Positions 36,953 to 44,003 of a DNA stretch of 44,003 nucleotides are shown here, piece by piece; position 1 is the stretch's first letter, and every line of letters starts with the position of its first letter. Source of the DNA: Bacteroidota bacterium (GTDB lineage: Bacteria; Bacteroidota; Bacteroidia; Chitinophagales; Chitinophagaceae); the NCBI GenBank assembly GCA_025362055.1, contig JANYIM010000263.1:1-44003 (forward strand), in the 5' to 3' direction. Both the position numbers and the translations under genes were made by a program. The notes under the pieces are model-generated. The model saw only the letters and a list, made by a program, of their open reading frames with translations, searched no databases and was not told the origin of the DNA.

Positions 36953-37687
36953 TTAATTAGGGTTATTGCTAAACCCGTTCATGAATCTTTTGTGGTCTAT
37001 TTTTTCTTTGAGCAGGCCCTTGATATCTCCCAGCAATTTTTCTATCTCATCTTCTTTAAGGCCATCATAAATTCCGCGAACCCTTCTTTGCTTATCTACT
37101 AATGCAAAGAACTGGGTATGTATAAATTGATCGGCAATATTTTGCAAAGAGTCGGGCTTGTTATTATCGATCATGTACCCCTGTCTTGCCATTTTATACA
37201 AAGCCGTCTTGTCGCCTGTTAAAAAATTCCAGTTCGGATTGGCCAATAGTTGGGGGGCCGAGGCTGGTGCGTCATACTCTATCTTATAAGAGCCGTCAAC
37301 ATTTTTTATGAGTTTCCCGTTTATCATTTTTGCTTCATAGGCCTTCAATAACGGAACAGAATCCGTTTCGGGCATACAGCTATGCGAAAGGATCATAAAG
37401 TTTTCTTCTCCTTTGTAAGCATCAAAGACCCGGCGCATATTGGCATTCATTTTAGGGCAGATCCCCTTACAGGTAGTAAAAAAATATTCTGCTACATAAA
37501 CTTTGCCGTCAACATCTTTTTCAGTCACCCGCTTGCCGTCCTGGTTCACAAAAGAAAAAGAATCCACATTGGCATTGATCACTGCCAGGGGCGATCTTGA
37601 AAGGTCTTCATCCTTAAAAACAAAAAAGTAAAACCCTGAAAGTAATAACACAAAAAAAACACCATACCACAATAACTTCCTGCCCAT
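36953..37687 (-). CDS. SCO1/SenC family protein
   Basis: 244 aa; VNQDGKRVTEKDVDGKVYVAEYFFTTCKGICPKMNANM (CxxxC), FIHTQFFALVDKQRRVRGIYDG. Confidence 0.93.
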   Translation of the reverse strand: MGRKLLWYGVFFVLLLSGFYFFVFKDEDLSRSPLAVINANVDSFSFVNQDGKRVTEKDVDGKVYVAEYFFTTCKGICPKMNANMRRVFDAYKGEENFMILSHSCMPETDSVPLLKAYEAKMINGKLIKNVDGSYKIEYDAPASAPQLLANPNWNFLTGDKTALYKMARQGYMIDNNKPDSLQNIADQFIHTQFFALVDKQRRVRGIYDGLKEDEIEKLLGDIKGLLKEKIDHKRFMNGFSNNPN

Positions 37688-37703
37688 ATCAATTTATTTC
37701 ATG

Positions 37704-37711
37704 CAAATTTA
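37704..37711 (-). promoter_or_regulatory. Candidate -7 element (TAAATTTG) for the SCO/Fur operon
   Basis: TAnnTTTG match on the minus strand 16 nt before the ATG; no well-spaced -33 TTG found. Confidence 0.35.
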
Positions 37712-37750
37712 CGACCGATTTAGCCGCAAATAAGCTAATCTGTTACGAGA

Positions 37751-37781
37751 TTGCAACATTAGTGCAAATATCTTATCTTTG
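37751..37781 (+). promoter_or_regulatory. merC-like promoter overlapping dyad TTGCA-N7-TGCAA
   Basis: TTG at 37751, 20-nt spacer, TATCTTTG at 37774-37781; TTGCAACATTAGTGCAA at 37751-37767. Confidence 0.6.
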
Positions 37782-37791
37782 CAGACTATCA

Positions 37792-38181
37792 ATGAAGTTA
37801 AAATTAAATTGGGACGCCATGGGCATTGCCACTTCGCTGGCCTGCGCAATCCATTGTGCCCTGCTGCCGATACTGGTAAGCACTTTGCCCGTTTTTGGCA
37901 TTAATATCATACACAATTCTTTTTTTGAGTGGGGTATGATCGGGTTGGCTTTCCTGGTTGGTTCTTATTCTTTGTTTCATGGTTTTATCAAACACCACCG
38001 CTCTTTTGTGCCGCTTATTCTTTTTTTTGCCGGGTTTACCTTCCTGGTACTAAAACAATTCTTTGTTGAATTTGAATATTCTTTTTTAGCGATTGCAGTT
38101 GCACTTATCATCAGCGCACATTTTTACAACTATCGCCTTTGCCACCAGCGCAAATGTTCTTCTTCGCATCATAAACACTAA
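37792..38181 (+). CDS. MerC-domain membrane protein
   Basis: MKLKLNWDAMGIATSLACAIHCALLPIL with CxxxC; four TM helices; start moved because the promoter overlaps the longer ORF. Confidence 0.85.
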   Translation: MKLKLNWDAMGIATSLACAIHCALLPILVSTLPVFGINIIHNSFFEWGMIGLAFLVGSYSLFHGFIKHHRSFVPLILFFAGFTFLVLKQFFVEFEYSFLAIAVALIISAHFYNYRLCHQRKCSSSHHKH

Positions 38182-38251
38182 TAACTTTAAAAGTTATTGA
38201 TCATTCATTATGAGGCAAGGTTTAATTATATTTAGGTTTCAATCAACACAT

Positions 38252-38701
38252 ATGAAAAGGATCATTGGTTCCATAGTTCTTGCACTGGCAATTTCGCTAA
38301 GTGTACCTGCTCAATCAAAGTCTGCCAGCCCTGCAGGCGGGGATGAACAAATGATCCGTAATTCAATGAACGAACAACTGGCTGCCTGGAACTCTGGTAA
38401 TATCGACCGTTTCATGGGAACTTACTGGCAAGACGATTCATTAATGTTCATTGGAAAAAGTGGCATTACGTATGGCTGGCAAAAAACACTGGAAAATTAT
38501 AAGAAGGGATATCCCGATACTGCCGCCATGGGCAAACTGGATTTCAACATCCTGCAGGTAAAAAGATTATCTGGTACTTATTTTTTTGTTGTGGGCAAAT
38601 GGCATCTGACCCGGAGCATTGGAAATGTAGGCGGGCACTTTACCTTACTATTCAGAAAAATAAAAAACAAGTGGTTAATTGTGGCCGACCATAGCAGTTA
38701 G
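38252..38701 (+). CDS. Secreted NTF2-like (DUF4440-type) protein
   Basis: MKRIIGSIVLALAISLSVPAQS signal peptide; IRNSMNEQLAAWNSGNIDRFMGTYWQDDSLMFIG; GHFTLLFRKIKNKWLIVADHSS. Confidence 0.85.
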   Translation: MKRIIGSIVLALAISLSVPAQSKSASPAGGDEQMIRNSMNEQLAAWNSGNIDRFMGTYWQDDSLMFIGKSGITYGWQKTLENYKKGYPDTAAMGKLDFNILQVKRLSGTYFFVVGKWHLTRSIGNVGGHFTLLFRKIKNKWLIVADHSS

Positions 38702-38723
38702 CACTAAATCGCTTTAAACCTCC

Positions 38724-39113
38724 TTAAGGATAGGTAGCAAATTTCCTGAATAAATATTTACCACAAAAAAAGTAAGCGCCGATCAACCCAACGGCAGATG
38801 CAGCAATATCATAATAATCGAAAGTCCTTCCAAAAACAGGAATCAACTGCAGCAATTCATTTATTACCAGTAATATAAAACTCACAACAATGAACAACCT
38901 TAGCTGCTTATCAGAATGCAGGTCGATATAACGGCCAAGGAGCCAGTAACAGCCAAAGGGCAAAAGAAAGGAGCCAAGCAAATTAGGCGCGATCCCCAAT
39001 AAAAATTTTGTTGGTTGGGAAAAATGGAAATAAGGCCTTACGATCCACTTTATTCCTTCAATGATAACAGCCCCCGTGAGCAATGTGTTTCTACAAAAAT
39101 GCTTAAGCGTCAT
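38724..39113 (-). CDS. VanZ-like membrane protein, tentative
   Basis: 129 aa, several TM helices; ELLQLIPVFGRTFDYYDIAASAVGLIGAY resembles VanZ-like proteins. Confidence 0.55.
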   Translation of the reverse strand: MTLKHFCRNTLLTGAVIIEGIKWIVRPYFHFSQPTKFLLGIAPNLLGSFLLPFGCYWLLGRYIDLHSDKQLRLFIVVSFILLVINELLQLIPVFGRTFDYYDIAASAVGLIGAYFFCGKYLFRKFATYP

Positions 39114-39207
39114 AGCAGGTTAGGTTTTCAGTCTAAAAATAACAAAAACTTTCGTGTAGCCGCTACGTATCAGAGCGTATTTCTTCTGACCAGTAAAATA
39201 AATGGGT

Positions 39208-39426
39208 TTACAATTTCCATTTGCGCAAAAGGTACCTGACCAGCAATACGAGCGTAATTAAAAAGAATGTATAAAAAAGATAGTTCGTCCAATTGGGATG
39301 GTCTTCAAAAAATGCATAGTCCTTATAAATGCCTATAAAAACATTCACGAGCATCCATATCAGTACAATTGAAATGGTGTTTATTATTTTTACAAGAAAG
39401 GCTCTTGTTTCATCTTCCATTCCCAT
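39208..39426 (-). CDS. Small two-TM membrane protein
   Basis: 72 aa; two hydrophobic segments; no recognised family. Confidence 0.55.
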   Translation of the reverse strand: MGMEDETRAFLVKIINTISIVLIWMLVNVFIGIYKDYAFFEDHPNWTNYLFYTFFLITLVLLVRYLLRKWKL

Positions 39427-39484
39427 AACTACCTGTTTATTGATAAAGGCCGGACCTGCCTTGTAAAGTAAGGAAGATCGCGGA

Positions 39485-40267
39485 TCATTTTACCAGCAGC
39501 TTTTTAAAATCTGCGCTATCGCCGTTAAAAACATTAAAATCAACATTGGCATCTATCCCGTTCACATGGCCTTTCTCATTATGTTGCCAAAAGATCCAGT
39601 TGCGTCCTATCCTTGGTTTATCCTGCACTAAATAATGGGCAACCCATAAAGGATAATCATCAAATTTACCCACAAGAAAATTTTCATAAAAATCAACATT
39701 GGTATAAATGATCGGTTTTATTTTATACTGTTGCTCTACCATGGTTAACCAGTCCTTTACTCTTTGCTGCAGGTCTTCAACAGAGGCGCCGTTGGTTTGT
39801 TCAATGTCGAGCACCGGTGGCAGATCGCCTTTTTCCAATCGGATTGTCTCGATAAAATTCTCAGCCTGTGCCTTACCACTTTTACTGGAAATAAAAAAAT
39901 GATAAGCGCCTCTTGGAATACCTGCCTGTTTTACATTGAACCAGTTCCTGCGGAAAGCATCATCTACTCTTCCCAGTCCTTCTGTGGCTTTTATGAACGC
40001 AAAATCAATTTTAATTTTTTGAACCTGCATGGCTTTTACAGCTGCCCAGTCAATATTATCCTGGTGATGGCTCACGTCTATCCCGTGCATCGGAAAATTT
40101 ATGGGGATGTCGATCCCGAAAGCAGGATAACGAATGAATTTAGGACGATTAATATAAGTGGTGATGTAATAAGTAGCAGTTGCAGCAGTGGCCAGCAGCA
40201 GGACGGGCAAAATAAAGGTCCTGAAAATATTTTTCTTTCTTTTTGCCAAGTTTAGGGATGCACGCAA
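39485..40267 (-). CDS. Glycoside hydrolase family 25 lysozyme-like protein, membrane-anchored
   Basis: 260 aa; GIDVSHHQDNIDW, FIKATEG, PPVLDIEQ, WIFWQHNEKGHVNGIDANVDFNVF. Confidence 0.93.
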   Translation of the reverse strand: MRASLNLAKRKKNIFRTFILPVLLLATAATATYYITTYINRPKFIRYPAFGIDIPINFPMHGIDVSHHQDNIDWAAVKAMQVQKIKIDFAFIKATEGLGRVDDAFRRNWFNVKQAGIPRGAYHFFISSKSGKAQAENFIETIRLEKGDLPPVLDIEQTNGASVEDLQQRVKDWLTMVEQQYKIKPIIYTNVDFYENFLVGKFDDYPLWVAHYLVQDKPRIGRNWIFWQHNEKGHVNGIDANVDFNVFNGDSADFKKLLVK

Positions 40268-40342
40268 TTTTTAAGGATCGGCTGCACGCACAAATTTGCG
40301 CTAAATGCGGTCATCATTTTGATAAATTTTTGATAAATGATT

Positions 40343-42281
40343 TTACTTCAGCAATTTCTTTATAAACCTGATGTCATTACCAGCCCTTATCTGCAGGGTA
40401 TATTCCCCTGTCGCCAATTGTTGTGTTGGAACTTCAACATATTCTGATCCGTTGACCAGGGTTACGTTTGTTGAATATACCAATTGGCCAGCCGCATTAT
40501 ATAAATTAACCGAAGCTGCAGACGCCGCCAGGTTTCTTAGGGTAATATAAAAGCGGTCCCGGATAGGGTTGGGAAATATCTGTATGCTGTTGGGCGGAGA
40601 TGCATCAGGCACTTTTACAGAAACGTTATTCTTTGTGATGAGCCAACATTCCGTGTCTATTAAAACCGTGTCTGCAATAAATCCAATGTTACGTATGAAT
40701 AGCTCTCCATTACTTGTATTATCAACAACGATCGTTTTCTCCTGTGTGGCATTTTTGAATTTCAATGCTACGGGCAATGCAAAAAAATTCACCGAGGGAT
40801 GCGATGTGGCCTGGTTCATTTTTATTTGCACATTGCTCGATCCTATCTGCGTCCATTCCACCCTGTAAGTTGGATAGCCCTGCCCTTTGAACCAGTTATT
40901 GAAGAATGTTGTAAGGTTTTGCCCGCTTTCTTCTTCCAGGTTCCGTTGCAGATCGGGTGTTTTTGCAAAACCATAAATTACTTTCGGGTCTTTCTGGTAC
41001 CTGCGAAGGCCGCGGAAAAAAGCAGAGTCTCCCAACTTGAACCGTAACATATACAAAACGTGTGACCCTTTATAATAGCTCAGCCTGTTGTCAAATATCC
41101 TTCCAACACTGCTGGTATCATCCACCCACACAGAACCTCCAGTTTGTGATGTGATATAATTAACCTCGCTAATTCTTGAACCAGGTATCGTGTAAGGGTA
41201 TTTATTTTCATGCCAAAAACTGGCAAGGAATGTTGCAAAACCTTCGTTCAGCCAAATGTCTTCCCAGCTCCCGCAGGTGATCTTATCGCCAAACCACTGG
41301 TGTGCCAGTTCGTGTGAGATAAGATTTTCATCAATGGATGTAACAAAGGTGGATGTCTGGTGTTCCATTCCACCACCCCATCCAAATTGCACGTGTCCGT
41401 ATTTCTCTTTAATAAAAGGATAGTCGCCAAAATTATTATGATACAGTTGCAGGGCGTTCAATACATTGTAGGTGCCCGCCTGGAAGGAAGCAAGGTCTTC
41501 GGGATAACAATAGGTTTGCATGGGAAGGTTAATGCTGCCCAACTGAACACTGCTGTTGAATACCGAATAATTGCTAACTGCAAGGCAAACCAGGTAGGAA
41601 GCAATGGGATAGCGATGTTTCCACCATGCCAGTTTTTTTGTTCCTCCTGCGATAAGCGTTTCACTTTGCAACAAACCGTTTGATGCCGCCTTATATGCTG
41701 CAGGGTTAGTAATATAAATATCTATAGAGTCTGCCTTATCATCGAGCCCGTTCCTGCAAGGCCACCAGTCGGCTTCCATAAGGTTCACTCAGCGTCCAGA
41801 TAATGGGTGCCCCGGCATGCGTTGTCTGAACAAAGGATCCAAACCCCGTGTTTGCAGGGGGGCCCTTATAATAAATACTTACAGAATCCAATATGCCTGC
41901 ATTCAGCGTACCCGGCAAGTTTACCTGTAACACATTATTGCTATGCAGTTTGGTAAGTAGTGTAGTCCGTTGCTTCACACTATCAACTGTCATGCTGCTC
42001 ATCAGGTCAAATGAAATTGAGGAGGAAGAAGCCGTCATAACAAAATAGGCTGTTACCTTACCAGTGATATAATAAACAGCAGGGTCTACCTCCCATTCAC
42101 AACGGTAATATTTAACTTCAAAGTTATTAGAGGCCAGCGTTCCGTTAGCGCTATTGGCAATGCGCTCATGGTTGATCCGCTCCATCATGGCGATGTCTTT
42201 TACTGATTTGCAGTAATCGGTTGTTTGTTGTGCAGCAACATGCAAGGCCATGAGCAAAATAGCACCAAAAATAATTCGCAT
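40343..42281 (-). pseudogene. M1-family aminopeptidase with C-terminal T9SS sorting domain, split by a frameshift into ORFs 41739..42281 and 40343..41788
   Basis: N-terminal part ends ...IIWTLSEPYGSR then leaves frame; C-terminal part resumes DWWPCRNGLDDKADSIDIYITNP; HELAHQWFGDKITCGSWEDIWLNEGFATF; IQIFPNPIRDRFYI...LQIRAGNDIRFIKKLLK. Confidence 0.85.
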
Positions 42282-42300
42282 ATAAAATTATTAAGCGTTG

Positions 42301-43077
42301 TTATTTTATTTTTACAATATCTTTTTTTAAGATAAACCCGGTGCTGAATTGTTCTTTGGTATTTTCAAACGAAACTTCCACGAAATTCTTTAATTCGCGG
42401 ATACCCGTTACCGTGTTCCCTTTTACTAAATACCCCTTACGTGGCTTATTGCCAATACCGGGACTATCATAAAAAAATGTTTTGCCTGCAGTTACTTCCC
42501 ACTTGCTGTTGGCGTAGGTGGGATTGACATTAAAGTTGTCAAAATTTATTCCGGTCAGTTCAGCAGCGCCAATACGGCTTTCTTTCATGGTTGCTTCCGG
42601 ATCGCCATCCTGGTAATTCACGTCTTTTTCCTTTATCAGCAGCCAGTTTTTTACACCGGTATTATAACTGAATGTATATTCATAACCCCAGCGCCAACTG
42701 CTGCCTCCGTAAAAATTCAGGGCAAATCCGTTATTGTTTATTTTTGTTGATTCATAGGGGTCTCCAAATACGCCACCGCAATGATAGCACAACATCATAT
42801 TGTCATTTCTTTTTTCGGCTTTCAGTTTTCCGTTGGACTGCCGCAGCAATAGGATGAGTGGCCTTTTTACTTCATCGACCATGTTAGTATCTTCACCCGC
42901 TACTTTCAGGATCAATATGGCATCCGGCCTTTTATCTCCGTTCAGGTCGCCCGTAATATAATCCAGCATCTCATAGCCTTTTAAAACAAAAGGTTTTGCT
43001 TCAGCAGGCAATACTTTATCCTGCGCAGCAACTTTAAATGCTGTAAACAATAAGGCAATAAGGAGTATCTTTTTCAT
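42301..43077 (-). CDS. Secreted hypothetical protein, FG-GAP/VCBS-like
   Basis: 258 aa; signal peptide; DYITGDLNGDKRPDAILILK calcium-loop-like motif. Confidence 0.68.
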   Translation of the reverse strand: MKKILLIALLFTAFKVAAQDKVLPAEAKPFVLKGYEMLDYITGDLNGDKRPDAILILKVAGEDTNMVDEVKRPLILLLRQSNGKLKAEKRNDNMMLCYHCGGVFGDPYESTKINNNGFALNFYGGSSWRWGYEYTFSYNTGVKNWLLIKEKDVNYQDGDPEATMKESRIGAAELTGINFDNFNVNPTYANSKWEVTAGKTFFYDSPGIGNKPRKGYLVKGNTVTGIRELKNFVEVSFENTKEQFSTGFILKKDIVKIK

Positions 43078-43180
43078 AATAAATTATCCTCTAATTTAAT
43101 CTAAAAAAATTAATACTGTTTAACCGGTAAATCCCTGCGCTGCTTTAAACAGGTACCGTTCTATGCAGTACCTTTGACAA

Positions 43181-44003
43181 ATGCCTCGATTCAATTTTAA
43201 TGATACTAGAAACCTTTTCGGCAAACTTACTTTCCGGAGGGCATTGAACAGCATCAAGGTATTCAGCAGTTTTTATATCAGCCGGTTGTTGAATAAGCCG
43301 GTACAATGGGGCTACCCGGTTTCTGTTTCATTTGAACCAACAACAAGCTGCAATCTTCGCTGCCCCGAATGTCCCAGTGGCTTACGGGCCTTTACAAGGC
43401 CCACCGGCATGCTGGAAAATGATCTTTTTAAAAAGACCATCGATGATATCCATAAAGAATTATTATACCTCATTTTTTATTTCCAGGGAGAGCCTTATCT
43501 GAATCCTGCTTTCCTGGAGATGGTAAAATATGCAGCTGCAAAAAAGATCTACACGGCAACATCCACCAATGCGCATTATTTAACAGATGAAATGGCGAAA
43601 AGAACTGTAGAAAGTGGCTTGGACCGCCTCATCATTTCAATCGACGGAACAACACAGGATGTGTACCAACAATACCGCGTAGGCGGTAACCTGGAAAAAG
43701 TACTGGAGGGCACCCGTAATATTGTAAAGTGGAAAAAGCAGTTGAAAAGTAAAACACCCTTTGTCTTCTTCCAGTTCCTGGTGGTAAAGCCAAATGAGCA
43801 TCAGGTAGAAGACATTAAGCGTTTAGCCAAAACCGTTGGTGTGGATGAAGTGCGCTTCAAAACGGCCCAGGTATATGAATATGAGACAGATCCCAATAAG
43901 CTCATTCCCACAATCGACAAGTACAGCCGCTACAAGAAAAATGCTGGTGGCGGATATACCGCTAAAAATAAACTGGCCAACCGTTGCTGGAAAATGCAAC
44001 ATG
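43181..44003 (+). CDS. Radical SAM protein, truncated by the window end (absent from the ORF track)
   Basis: Own translation from ATG at 43181: SVSFEPTTSCNLRCPECPSGLRAFTRPTGML (CxxxCxxC), YLIFYFQGEPYLNP, RLIISIDGTTQDVYQQYRVGG; open to the last base. Confidence 0.92.
   Translation, partial: MPRFNFNDTRNLFGKLTFRRALNSIKVFSSFYISRLLNKPVQWGYPVSVSFEPTTSCNLRCPECPSGLRAFTRPTGMLENDLFKKTIDDIHKELLYLIFYFQGEPYLNPAFLEMVKYAAAKKIYTATSTNAHYLTDEMAKRTVESGLDRLIISIDGTTQDVYQQYRVGGNLEKVLEGTRNIVKWKKQLKSKTPFVFFQFLVVKPNEHQVEDIKRLAKTVGVDEVRFKTAQVYEYETDPNKLIPTIDKYSRYKKNAGGGYTAKNKLANRCWKMQH

Noticed and set aside
37762-37791. Upstream start (MQISYLCRLS) of the MerC-like ORF
   Set aside because: This segment overlaps the promoter elements; the Met at 37792 begins the typical MerC sequence.
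39764-40255. 163-aa plus-strand ORF opposite the GH25 gene
   Set aside because: Antisense to a well-supported lysozyme-family coding region, no independent support.
1-44003. CRISPR arrays, prophage, transposons, known defence systems
   Set aside because: No regularly spaced direct repeats, no transposase, integrase, Cas or typical defence genes were seen on either strand.

Overview
The window looks like a chromosomal segment of a Bacteroidota genome, probably Chitinophagaceae-like. That placement is inferred from the TAnnTTTG-type promoters, a T9SS sorting domain, DUF5606- and DUF2330-type proteins and the general protein character. No rRNA, tRNA, CRISPR array, phage or transposase gene was recognised. 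Most content is housekeeping: lptC/coaX, meaB, typA, uvrB, polA, an M3 peptidase and a GH25 lysozyme. There is a small glycosyltransferase/methyltransferase cluster at 8.1-11.7 kb. Accessory-like loci are: (i) an ECF sigma / small membrane protein / two Spy-like protein operon next to a TonB-plug outer-membrane barrel with a glycine-rich insert (29.2-34.0 kb); (ii) an orphan RnfD/NqrB-like protein paired with a DUF2330 protein (26.6-29.0 kb); (iii) a SCO/Fur-family operon divergent from a MerC-like gene, with a dyad inside the promoter (36.5-38.2 kb); (iv) two tightly coupled soluble proteins of no family I recognise (13.9-15.7 kb). An M1 aminopeptidase with a T9SS domain is split by a frameshift at a conserved motif (near 41.77 kb). 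I found no convincing evidence of a wholly new defence or mobile system. The best candidates for novelty are (iv), (ii) and (i). All family assignments come from reading motifs by eye; no database search was run.
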